This document shows, piece after piece, positions 1 through 6,108 of a stretch of DNA of 6,622 bases. The stretch lies in NCBI GenBank assembly GCA_052147395.1, contig JBKQKS010000170.1, positions 1-6,622 on the forward strand, given 5' to 3'. Position numbers and translations under genes: made by a program. Each line of letters opens with the position of its first letter. Position 1 is the first letter of the stretch. The notes under the pieces were generated by a model, which had not been told where the DNA came from, made no database searches, and saw only the letters and a program-made list of their open reading frames with translations. The DNA is from Roseiarcus sp052147395 (GTDB taxonomy: Bacteria; Pseudomonadota; Alphaproteobacteria; Rhizobiales; Beijerinckiaceae).

Positions 1-154
1 CGAACACCGGCAGCCAGAGAAAGAACCGCCGGCCCTCCGCCTCCGCCTCGATCGCCGCGGCGATATGGGCGTGCAAACCCGGCGCGAGCGCGGCCGCGCG
101 GTTAAAGCCCGCAACCGCGCCCGCCAGGACGCCGGTGAGGGCCGAAGCGGACAT
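1..154 (-). CDS. comEC: ComEC/Rec2-family competence protein, N-terminal fragment (runs off left edge)
   Basis: Reading the minus strand from an ATG at 152-154 gives 51 codons, open to the window edge: an Ala-rich start (MSASALTGVLAGAVAGFNRA), then a charged helix with EAEAEGRR, then FFLWLPVF. Alphaproteobacterial ComEC/Rec2 proteins typically have just such an amphipathic Glu/Arg stretch leading into R-x-F-L-W-L-P-V at the first membrane segment, which is the basis for the call. ComEC is the inner-membrane channel that takes single-stranded DNA into the cytoplasm during transformation; full-length proteins are roughly 700-800 residues, so over 90% is missing here. No clear Shine-Dalgarno sequence precedes the ATG. 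A TTGACC at 207-212 (read on minus) could be part of a promoter, but the matching -10 is poor. The gene lies downstream of the kinase gene on the same strand, 234 bp away, so co-transcription is uncertain. The family call rests on recognising a short stretch and could be wrong. Confidence 0.6.
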   Translation of the reverse strand, partial: MSASALTGVLAGAVAGFNRAAALAPGLHAHIAAAIEAEAEGRRFFLWLPVF

Positions 155-230
155 GACGTAACGTTAAGCGCGAACAGCCATGAAAGGAAGGGCGTCGCGA
201 GAGCAAGGTCAACTCGCAGCTTCCGCCCCG

Positions 231-255
231 CGGCGCCGCACACGTGCGGGCGCCG
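231..255. repeat. GC-rich inverted repeat (hairpin)
   Basis: CGGCGCC-GCAC (231-241) pairs with GTGC-G-GGCGCCG (244-255), with one unpaired G at 248 and a very short loop. The stem is about ten base pairs and strongly GC. It could act as a transcription-attenuating hairpin after the kinase gene or as a structure in the comEC leader. There is no U-run on either strand, so a terminator role is only a guess. Confidence 0.45.
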
Positions 256-288
256 ATGCATCCGTCCGCAACTGCCCGATGACGGAAT

Positions 289-332
289 GGCGGCTTTGGG
301 CGACCGAAAGGTCGAAGCGCACGTTTGCCGCC
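289..332. repeat. nested stem-loop with GNRA-type tetraloop
   Basis: An outer pair GGCGGC (289-294) / GCCGCC (327-332) encloses a perfect 5-bp stem CGACC (301-305) / GGTCG (310-314) closed by GAAA (306-309), a GNRA tetraloop if read as plus-strand RNA. The longer-range pair at 269-275 / 342-348 could extend the fold. Whether any transcript covers this region on the plus strand is unknown. High-GC DNA makes short stems by chance, so confidence is limited. Confidence 0.4.
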
Positions 333-388
333 GGGCATGGCGCAGTTGAGATTTCGCAGGAGCGATGACGCACGTGGAGGCCGCAGTG

Positions 389-3073
389 TCACGCTGCGTC
401 TCGACGCAATTTGGCGAAAGTTCTCTCGGCAAGCTCCGCCAATTGTTCCACGTCGGCGGCCGCGGCCAGCTCTCGATCATCCCTGGCGTTGTGTTCGATG
501 CGCGCCGCCGAAGCGGCCAGGGCTCGCGCGCCGATGTTCAAACTCATGGATTTCAATGCATGAGCGGCAGAGGCGGAACGCTTCAGATCGGCGGCGGCGA
601 CGGCTTCGCGCAACTCGGCGACATGCGTCGGCGCGGTCGCGCAGTAGAGTCTCGCCACTCGCGCGACGAGACCCGGGTCGCCGGACATTTCGCGCAAGCC
701 CTCGAGCGCTGCCGGATCGATGAGCGTTGGACTCGCTTCCGCCGCGGCCGGCGCGTTCTCCGTCTCCCGCGGCTGAGGCGTTTCCACGCGCCCGCGCAGG
801 TGGCGCTCGAAAACCGCGGTGAGTTCGGCGAGGGTATAGGGTTTGTGGAGGACGCCATCCATATCCGCCTCGCGCCATTCGTCGGCAGCCGTCCCGACGA
901 CGTGGGCGGTCAAGGCGACGACCGGCGTCCGGGCGCGGCCCTCCCGCTCCTCGTGGGCCCGTATCGCGCGGCAGGCTTCGAAACCGTCCATGTCCGGCAT
1001 ACTGCCGTCCATCAGGATCAGATCCCAGGCTCGCGTTCGATAGGCCTCGAAGGCTTCACGACCGTTGCTGACGGTGGTCGGGGTTACGCCCAAACGCGCC
1101 AAGGCGGACTGAGCCACTTCGAGGTTGACAGGGCTGTCGTCGGCCACCAGCACGCGCGCGCTCGGATAGCTCGCCATTTGTGGTTGAGCGGCCTTCGCAA
1201 CGAGCGCCTCGGGCGGCCGACCCGCCGCCATCCACTCGGCGATCTCGAACACTTCGACGCGCGTGAGCGGGTATTGCATGACGCGATCCGCGATCCCGCG
1301 GCGCACCAGGTCGTCCGTCAGCTCCGTCGGATCGGCCAGCGCGGCAACGACGCCGCCCGGCGCCAGCGCGGGGCGGCCGTGCTCGCGCAAAGCCTCCGGC
1401 GTCGTCAGCAGCAGTCCGGCCGTTGCCAAAAGGCTTGGTTGCGGCGGCGCCGCGCTCGCGCGCGCGTCGAAGCCGATCTCACCGAGATAGAGAACCGCGC
1501 TGTCGCGAGTCGCGGACCCCGGCAGTGAGACCAGAGCAAGGGGCGCGAGGTTCAGCGCCTGCGGCGCTGGGCTCGCGACCGATCTCGCACTCGTCGGAAG
1601 CGAGAAATGGAAAATCGAGCCGCGGCCGACCTCGCTGGCGACCGCCAGGTTTCCGCCCATCGCCGCGACTAGCTTCTTGCCGATGGCGAGACCGAGGCCG
1701 GTGCCGCCGAAGCGACGCGTCGTTGTCTGATCCGCCTGCGAGAACGCATCGAATATCGAGCCGAGCTTGTCGGCATCGATGCCAATGCCCGTGTCGATGA
1801 CCTGAAATCGGGTCCAGTCCGGTTGGGCAGGATCAGGCGCGATATCGACCTCGACCGAACCGGTCTCGGTGAACTTCAGCGCATTGTTGACGAGGTTGCT
1901 GAGAACCTGGCCGAGCCGGACAGGATCCGCCACAATCGACGTTCCCGGCGGAACCCTTGCTTGCGAGGCCAGATCCAACCCCTTCGAGCGCGCACGTGCG
2001 GCAAACAGCCGCAAGACGTTATCTGCCGCTTCCACCGGGTCGACATCGAGGGCTTCGACCTCCAACCGCCCCGCTTCGATTTTCGAAAGATCGAGAATAT
2101 CGTTGATGATAGCGAGCAAGCTTTGACCGGATTTGGCGATCACTTCGGCGTGGCGGCGCGCGCGGCCCGGCAGCCCGCTCATCGTCAACAATTCGGCCAT
2201 CACCATGATGCCGTTCATGGGCGTGCGGATTTCATGGCTCATGGTCGCGAGGAAGTCGGACTTGGCTTGGTTCGCAGCCTGCGCCTCATCTGCCGCGTCG
2301 CGGTAGTCGCGAGTACGGTCGGCGACGTCCTGCTCCAACTGGGCGAGATGCCTCATCAAGCGTTCGTCGCGCTCGCGGATGTCGCCAATCATCGTGTTGA
2401 AACCGGCGATGAGAACTCCGATCTCGTCGGAACTCTGCTGCGGCATCGTCACCGAATAATCGTGACGGTCCTTTATCTGCCGCATGGTGGAAGTGAGATT
2501 GCGCAGCGGCCTGGTCATGGATTGCTGCAGTCTGAGCGCCAGGGCGAGGGCGAGGGCCAGCCCGAGCATGCCGCCGACCGCCGTCGTCGCTACGTCAGAG
2601 CGAACGTGCGCGGCAAAGTCGCGGGTATTGGCCACCAACAAGACTGCGCCGACATCGACTCCGCCATCGATAACCGGCGCCTCGACTTCGACCGTGTGGC
2701 TCTCGAGCAGGCTTCCGATGGCTATATGGGGCGAATTCGCGTTGATCTTCACGTCCGTAGAAAGCCGTTCGGCTCCGCCGAGATCCGCCAGAACCCGTCC
2801 GTCGCGCGTCGACACCTCGATGTAGGAAACGCTCGGAATGCGCCCAATGGCCCGGATCGCCGAATATGCGGACCGCGAGTCGTTCGTGGCCGTCGCCCGC
2901 GCCGATGCCGCCGCAAGCACCTGAGCCGTGGCGATCAGGGTGTCGCTCTTTTGCGCGGCATAGCGTTGCGCGGCTTGCCAAGCGGACAAAATCGCCGCTG
3001 TCAGTTGCGCTAACACCACGGCGCCGCAGATGAGCGCAACGAGTTTGCCTCGGATGGTTTTCAGACGGGGCAT
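389..3073 (-). CDS. membrane hybrid sensor histidine kinase with receiver and Hpt domains (BarA-type)
   Basis: This 894-residue tripartite kinase senses a signal across the inner membrane and starts a His-Asp-His phosphorelay. Domains in order: membrane segment (about 11-31); extracytoplasmic sensor region (about 32-160, resembling CHASE8-type sensors); second membrane segment (162-181); HAMP (about 181-236); coiled-coil linker (236-270); HisKA with phospho-acceptor His280 in SHEIRTPMNG; HATPase with N-box NLVNNALKF (393-401), G1 DTGIGI (427-432) and G2 GGTGLGLAI (456-464); a degenerate receiver (about 507-620) lacking acidic pocket and phospho-Asp; an intact receiver (639-758) with Asp644/Asp645, phospho-acceptor Asp689 in LILMDGSMPDMDG, Thr722 and Lys744; and a C-terminal Hpt with His838 in AHALKSMSLNIGA. 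The ATG at 3071-3073 is chosen because AAGG (3079-3082) lies five bases upstream and the first membrane helix follows directly. The gene is divergent from the response regulator at 3229. All catalytic residues are present, so it should be active; its signal and specific pathway are unknown. Confidence 0.95.
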   Translation of the reverse strand: MPRLKTIRGKLVALICGAVVLAQLTAAILSAWQAAQRYAAQKSDTLIATAQVLAAASARATATNDSRSAYSAIRAIGRIPSVSYIEVSTRDGRVLADLGGAERLSTDVKINANSPHIAIGSLLESHTVEVEAPVIDGGVDVGAVLLVANTRDFAAHVRSDVATTAVGGMLGLALALALALRLQQSMTRPLRNLTSTMRQIKDRHDYSVTMPQQSSDEIGVLIAGFNTMIGDIRERDERLMRHLAQLEQDVADRTRDYRDAADEAQAANQAKSDFLATMSHEIRTPMNGIMVMAELLTMSGLPGRARRHAEVIAKSGQSLLAIINDILDLSKIEAGRLEVEALDVDPVEAADNVLRLFAARARSKGLDLASQARVPPGTSIVADPVRLGQVLSNLVNNALKFTETGSVEVDIAPDPAQPDWTRFQVIDTGIGIDADKLGSIFDAFSQADQTTTRRFGGTGLGLAIGKKLVAAMGGNLAVASEVGRGSIFHFSLPTSARSVASPAPQALNLAPLALVSLPGSATRDSAVLYLGEIGFDARASAAPPQPSLLATAGLLLTTPEALREHGRPALAPGGVVAALADPTELTDDLVRRGIADRVMQYPLTRVEVFEIAEWMAAGRPPEALVAKAAQPQMASYPSARVLVADDSPVNLEVAQSALARLGVTPTTVSNGREAFEAYRTRAWDLILMDGSMPDMDGFEACRAIRAHEEREGRARTPVVALTAHVVGTAADEWREADMDGVLHKPYTLAELTAVFERHLRGRVETPQPRETENAPAAAEASPTLIDPAALEGLREMSGDPGLVARVARLYCATAPTHVAELREAVAAADLKRSASAAHALKSMSLNIGARALAASAARIEHNARDDRELAAAADVEQLAELAERTFAKLRRDAA

Positions 3074-3078
3074 TGGCG

Positions 3079-3082
3079 CCTT
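3079..3082 (-). promoter_or_regulatory. Shine-Dalgarno of the kinase gene
   Basis: Read on the minus strand, AAGG sits five bases before the ATG at 3071-3073. It supports this start over later ones in the membrane segment. Confidence 0.5.
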
Positions 3083-3128
3083 ATTCTACGTTGATGCTGT
3101 TTCTTAACGCCGGTTGAACGCGACTGAC

Positions 3129-3165
3129 ACTTCTAACGACGGGGTATCAACGATTAGTTAGAAGT
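3129..3165. promoter_or_regulatory. perfect 9-bp inverted repeat in divergent promoter region (candidate operator)
   Basis: ACTTCTAAC (3129-3137) is mirrored exactly by GTTAGAAGT (3157-3165) across a 19-bp spacer. The arms are AT-rich compared with the surrounding GC-rich DNA and lie centrally between the two divergent start codons (3073 minus, 3229 plus). Centre-to-centre distance is 28 bp, slightly under three helical turns, so two dimeric or monomeric regulators could bind on nearly the same face. A second, weaker pair, CGTTGAT (3089-3095) / ATCAACG (3146-3152), overlaps the spacer. No confident -35/-10 pair was found for either gene. The alternative reading is an RNA hairpin in a leader. 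Confidence 0.45.
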
Positions 3166-3177
3166 TGGTCTTCATAA

Positions 3178-3192
3178 AGAGATGAAATCTCT
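3178..3192. repeat. small perfect hairpin in the response-regulator leader
   Basis: AGAGAT (3178-3183) and ATCTCT (3187-3192) form a 6-bp stem with a three-base loop, 36 bp before the response-regulator start. It could influence leader folding, but a stem this short may be chance. Confidence 0.3.
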
Positions 3193-3228
3193 CCCCCTGG
3201 CCGGCATCATGAATTTGGTCCCGTTCAA

Positions 3229-3726
3229 ATGCAAAGCGCAACGACGCAGACACCCTTTCGCTATGTGCTGACAGACCAGATCCGAGTTCTCGCGATCGAC
3301 GACGATCCGATCATGCGAGAATTTGTCGGCGTCTATCTCACGACGCCGACGACGACCGTCGATACGGCGGCGGGCGCCGAAGCCGGGCTGCAGATGTTGG
3401 CCGAAGCGCGCTATGATATAGTGCTCTTGGACATCGACATGCCGGGCATCGACGGCATCGAGATGGTCCGAACCCTCCGAGCCGATCCCGCCCTGGCCGA
3501 ACTTCCGGTCGTGATGGTCTCGGGGTACGAGGATGTCGTCAGCATCGATCGCGCCTACGAGGCCGGAGCGACGTCTTTCGTGACCAAGCCCGTAAACTGG
3601 CGGCTGCTCAGCTACCACCTCCGCTTCGTGCTTCGCGGCGCGGCGAATGTCGTTGTTCGCAACACCGGCGCCGGGGTCGACGAAGCGGTCGAGGGCGCAC
3701 CGGTGACGCCGGGCAGGCCAAATTGA
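3229..3726 (+). CDS. single-domain response regulator (CheY-like receiver)
   Basis: This 165-residue protein is essentially one receiver domain. The acidic pocket is Asp24-Asp25-Asp26 after the first strand (RVLAIDDDP), the phospho-acceptor is Asp68 in IVLLDIDMPGIDG, Ser98 follows strand four (VVMVSG), and Lys120 is in the FVTKPVNW motif. A tail of about 28 residues follows helix five and has no DNA-binding or enzymatic domain. The segment PVNWRLLSYHLRFVLR closely resembles the receiver end of regulators fused to GGDEF/EAL output domains, suggesting this receiver comes from that group. It is transcribed away from the hybrid kinase, whose Hpt domain is the natural candidate phosphodonor (inference). 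The ATG at 3229 is the first start in frame, but no Shine-Dalgarno precedes it; a GTG at codon 13 is the next option. How it acts without an output domain is not visible: binding a partner or acting as a phosphate sink are both possible. Confidence 0.92.
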   Translation: MQSATTQTPFRYVLTDQIRVLAIDDDPIMREFVGVYLTTPTTTVDTAAGAEAGLQMLAEARYDIVLLDIDMPGIDGIEMVRTLRADPALAELPVVMVSGYEDVVSIDRAYEAGATSFVTKPVNWRLLSYHLRFVLRGAANVVVRNTGAGVDEAVEGAPVTPGRPN

Positions 3727-3765
3727 AAAGAGAGCCGATTTTGCAAGCGGCGGAATAGGCCGAGA

Positions 3766-3785
3766 GCGCGCCGAAATCGGCGCGC
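3766..3785. terminator. GC-rich perfect hairpin between response regulator and TadG-like gene
   Basis: GCGCGCCGA (3766-3774) is exactly complementary to TCGGCGCGC (3777-3785), in practice an 8-bp GC stem with a four-base loop. It starts 40 bp after the response-regulator stop and ends 37 bp before the next start, where a terminator would sit. No T-run follows, so it may attenuate rather than fully terminate, or be a structural element in the leader of the next gene. Confidence 0.4.
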
Positions 3786-3822
3786 GCCCTGGTGCGCACG
3801 CCACTCGAGGTCGAAGACGATC

Positions 3823-5154
3823 ATGAGTTTCCCAAGGGGCCGATCCGGCGGGCGAAACGGTCCGTTTGCCATACGAAAGGAGGCCCTTTCCCGGCTGCGG
3901 CTCATGCTGCGCAAATTTGCGACGGACGCCGCGGCCAACGTGGCCGTGTTGTTCGCATTGACGCTCCCGGTCTTGGTCGCGGCGACCTGGGTCGCGATCA
4001 ACTACGGCTACATGACGTCCCAACGCGGGAGCGCGCAGGCCGCCGCCGACGCCGCCGCCCTCGCAGGCGCCCGTGTGATGTCGCTCTCGAACGTCACGAG
4101 CGCCAGCGTTCAACAATCCGTCGCCGGCATGGCGCAATGGCAGCTTCCCCACGATGTGGTCCTCGCCGCGCCGGATCAAGTCACCGCGGACGTGGATGTC
4201 GACAATTCGACTGTCACGGTTTCGATCACTCGAGATTTGACGCCGCTCGTCGCCATGCAGTTCGGAATCGCGGACAACTCGATTTCCGTTACGTCGACAG
4301 CTCAATACAAGTCGTCTCCCATTTGCGTTCTCGTGCTCGATCCGGCCGCGTCGTCCGCATTCGACGCGTTCGCCAACAGCAATATCTCGGCGCCGAAATG
4401 CGCGATCATTTCCAATTCGGTTGCCTCAGACGGGTTGAGCGGCACGACGAATGGACAGATCACATCGTCCAAGGCCTGCTCCGCGGGGGGCTACGCGGGA
4501 AGCGCTTTCACTCCCACGCCAATAACCGACTGTCCGGTGGTTCCCGATCCGCTCGCCAGCCGCGCGCCGCCTCCAAACATCAACGGCAGCTGCGACTATA
4601 CGGACTTCGCCTTCAGTTCCTCGAACGTCCCGCTTCAGCCGGGCGTATATTGCGACGGAATTTCCATCAAGAAGGGAACGGCCATTTTCAATGCCGGCGA
4701 TTACATCCTGCGCGGCGGGACGCTGTCGATCAATGCGGGCGGCGCCATACAGGGAACGGACGTCGGCATTTACCTCACCAGCGGCGCCGTGCTCGACGGA
4801 CAACCGAATTCCGGGATCAGCCTTACGGCGCCCTCCTCAGCGTCGGATCCGATGGTCGGCTTGGTGTTCTGGGAGGATCCGAACAATATGCCCGCGGGCT
4901 CTCCGGCGACGCACAAAATTTGGAGCGACAACGCGCAAAATATCCATGGAACCGTCTATTTCCCGCAGGGCACGCTCAACATTGGCGGACATGCGAATGT
5001 TGGCAGTTCCGCCGACTACACCATAGTTGTCGCCCACGATTTGGTGGTGTTCCAGTCCGCCAACGTTGTCTTGAATACCAATTACAGCTCGAGCAACATT
5101 CCCGTGCCGACTGGCGTCGGCAATACCGGAGGAAAGATCGTGCTGACGAAATAA
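3823..5154 (+). CDS. TadG-like exported protein with N-terminal membrane anchor and beta-solenoid-like C-terminus
   Basis: This 443-residue protein begins with a basic stretch, then one hydrophobic segment (about 39-62: NVAVLFALTLPVLVAATWVA) followed by SAQAAADAAALAGAR (70-84). That is the hallmark of the TadG-like N-terminal domain of Tad/Flp pilus-associated proteins, with the remainder outside the cytoplasm. From about residue 270 come Gly/Ser/Ile-rich repeats (GVYCDGISI, YILRGGTLSINAGG, GTVYFPQGTLNIGG) suggesting a beta-solenoid. No von Willebrand MIDAS motif is evident. Six Cys (168, 193, 219, 237, 257, 277), all in the predicted external part, could form disulfides. The start is uncertain: ATG 3823 has only a weak GAAG upstream, while Met28 (ATG 3904) would place the start close to the hydrophobic segment as in relatives. 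No other tad genes (ATPase, prepilin, secretin) are in the window, so this is an orphan copy here. A role in surface structure or adhesion is inferred from the family. Confidence 0.82.
   Translation: MSFPRGRSGGRNGPFAIRKEALSRLRLMLRKFATDAAANVAVLFALTLPVLVAATWVAINYGYMTSQRGSAQAAADAAALAGARVMSLSNVTSASVQQSVAGMAQWQLPHDVVLAAPDQVTADVDVDNSTVTVSITRDLTPLVAMQFGIADNSISVTSTAQYKSSPICVLVLDPAASSAFDAFANSNISAPKCAIISNSVASDGLSGTTNGQITSSKACSAGGYAGSAFTPTPITDCPVVPDPLASRAPPPNINGSCDYTDFAFSSSNVPLQPGVYCDGISIKKGTAIFNAGDYILRGGTLSINAGGAIQGTDVGIYLTSGAVLDGQPNSGISLTAPSSASDPMVGLVFWEDPNNMPAGSPATHKIWSDNAQNIHGTVYFPQGTLNIGGHANVGSSADYTIVVAHDLVVFQSANVVLNTNYSSSNIPVPTGVGNTGGKIVLTK
3876..3883 (+). promoter_or_regulatory. strong Shine-Dalgarno-like sequence inside the 5' end of the TadG-like gene
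   Basis: AAAGGAGG is a near-perfect ribosome-binding sequence located within the first codons of the frame starting at 3823. It ends 20 bases before the ATG at 3904 (Met28), too far for a standard site; a CTG at 3895 in the same frame is at a better distance (11 bases). It may mark a downstream start or be chance from the codons for Arg-Lys-Glu-Ala. Confidence 0.25.
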
Positions 5155-5199
5155 GGGCCGTCGAGAACCGCTCGCGACCGGCGGGGCCGAGCCGCGGAC

Positions 5200-5346
5200 T
5201 AGAGCGGTTCCCGATCCATCTGAATCGCCGCCGTCAAAAGCGAGCGCGGCGAAGCAATCCAGGGCGGCCGGGCTGTGGCCCCTGGATTGCTTCGTCACTG
5301 CGTTCCTCGCAATGACGGGGTGTCGGTTTGATCGGAAAACGCTCTA
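5200..5346. repeat. composite dispersed repeat (nested inverted repeats, MITE/REP-like)
   Basis: The outer arms are TAGAGCGGTTCCCGATC (5200-5216) and, reading back from 5346, TAGAGCGTTTTCCGATC: 15 of 17 positions match. Inside lies a perfect 15-bp inverted repeat, CGAAGCAATCCAGGG (5250-5264) / CCCTGGATTGCTTCG (5280-5294), followed by CACTGCGTTCCTCGCAATGACG. The last block plus the CCTGGATTGC arm is a well-known dispersed repeat of alphaproteobacterial genomes; translated on minus it gives the familiar spurious peptide CEERSDEAIQ. The unit lies between two convergent genes and encodes no protein, so any mobility would depend on enzymes elsewhere. It could also stop transcription from both sides. 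Confidence 0.8.
5250..5294. terminator. 15-bp perfect hairpin in the core of the repeat, possible bidirectional terminator
   Basis: A 15-bp perfect stem with a 15-base GC-rich loop, placed 95 bp after the TadG-like stop and 50 bp beyond the EAL stop, where a shared terminator for convergent genes would be expected. There is no poly-T tract, so the terminating role is inferred from position and stability only. Confidence 0.35.
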
Positions 5347-6108
5347 AACGGCGCGACGCTCTGTCTGAACCACTTTCAGCATTTGGGCGATTGTTTCGGC
5401 GGGCGCCGGGCGCGAAAACAGATACCCTTGAAGATAGTGGCAACCGCAGATCCGCAGAAACAGCTGCTGCGCTTCGGTCTCGACCCCCTCAGCGGTAATT
5501 TTGAGTCCCAACGCTTTCGCCATCGCGACAATCGATTGAACAACCGCGGCGCAGCGCGCTGTCCCGACGTCATCGACCAGCGACTTGTCGATCTTCAACT
5601 TGTCGAACGGCAGCTTGAGAAGATAGGTCAAGCTCGAATAGCCGGTGCCGAAATCGTCGAGGGCAATACGAACTCCTCGCCCGTGCAAGCTGTCGACGAT
5701 CTTCTTGACCGATTCGAAATCCTCGATGAGCGCGGTCTCGACGATCTCGAGCTCGAGTCTCGCAAACGGCAGTCCGGTCTCCTGAACCGTCTTCACGACG
5801 AAATCGACGAAATCGTCCGCGAGTAGCTGGCGCGGCGAAACATTGACCGAGACGACAATTGCCGGCCAGGCCTTCGCATCCTCACAGGCCTGACGCAGCA
5901 CGAATGCGCCGAGCTCGTTGATGACGCCGCTGCGCTCGGCAATCTCGATGAAATCCACCGGCCCAACGGCCCCATGCTTGGGGCTGTTCCAGCGCGCGAG
6001 CGCTTCGACGGCCACCATGCGTGAGCCATCGGCCAACATTTGTGGCTGATAGACGAGGTGGAATTCGCGGTTACGAATTCCGTTGAGGATTTCTTCCCTT
6101 GCAATCAA
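5344..6108 (-). CDS. stand-alone EAL-domain cyclic-di-GMP phosphodiesterase
   Basis: This 254-residue cytoplasmic protein is almost exactly one EAL domain, which hydrolyses cyclic di-GMP to pGpG and so lowers the second messenger that promotes attachment. The active-site set looks complete: Tyr20-Gln-Pro-Gln, Glu35 in VEALARW, Asn89 in SVNVSPRQL, Glu121 in LELEIVET, Asp151-Asp152 in ALDDFGTGYSS, Lys172 in KLKID, Glu207 in AEGVET and Gln227 in LQGYLFSRP. No GGDEF, PAS, receiver or membrane segment is present. The start is TTG (6106-6108): the frame is open back to a TAA at 6163-6165 but holds no other ATG, GTG or TTG, and the first ATG (codon 24) lies after the conserved YQPQ motif. No good Shine-Dalgarno is visible. 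The stop codon TAG (5344-5346) is the first three bases of the repeat arm TAGAGCG, so the C-terminus may have been reset by repeat insertion. It converges with the TadG-like gene. Confidence 0.93.
   Translation of the reverse strand: MIAREEILNGIRNREFHLVYQPQMLADGSRMVAVEALARWNSPKHGAVGPVDFIEIAERSGVINELGAFVLRQACEDAKAWPAIVVSVNVSPRQLLADDFVDFVVKTVQETGLPFARLELEIVETALIEDFESVKKIVDSLHGRGVRIALDDFGTGYSSLTYLLKLPFDKLKIDKSLVDDVGTARCAAVVQSIVAMAKALGLKITAEGVETEAQQLFLRICGCHYLQGYLFSRPAPAETIAQMLKVVQTERRAV

Larger units (their letters stand above)
155..388. other. intergenic region between kinase and comEC, rich in inverted repeats
   Basis: This 234-bp gap holds no convincing gene: the short frames here (for example 180-368 plus) have no recognisable motif and Arg-rich shadow-like composition. 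It would be the 3' UTR of the kinase gene and the 5' region of comEC. It contains two notable inverted-repeat structures (231-255 and 289-332, listed separately) and a further pair, CAACTGC at 269-275 with GCAGTTG at 342-348, that encloses the second structure. No T-rich tract follows any stem on the minus strand, so none is a textbook intrinsic terminator. Confidence 0.6.

Noticed and set aside
365..1528. 387-codon plus-strand open frame opposite the kinase gene
   Set aside because: Antisense to the conserved Hpt, receiver and pseudo-receiver; Arg/Gly/His-rich without motifs, as expected for a shadow frame in GC-rich DNA.
1823..3013. 396-codon plus-strand open frame opposite the kinase gene
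   Set aside because: Antisense to the HATPase, HisKA, HAMP and sensor regions; no recognisable domain and shadow-like composition.
3209..3271. 20-codon upstream frame overlapping the response-regulator start, considered as a leader peptide
   Set aside because: No Shine-Dalgarno, no biased run of regulatory codons and no attenuator structure placed after it.
3172..4305. 377-codon minus-strand frame across the response regulator and TadG-like gene
   Set aside because: It crosses two well-supported genes on the other strand and shows no family motif.
3792..5315. 507-codon plus-strand frame overlapping the TadG-like gene and longer than it
   Set aside because: Arg/His/Gln-rich translation without motifs; the overlapping frame at 3823 has a clear TadG-like anchor and secretion-type composition.
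5234..5443. 69-codon minus-strand frame containing CEERSDEAIQ
   Set aside because: This peptide is the well-known spurious translation of the dispersed repeat and overlaps the EAL gene in another frame.
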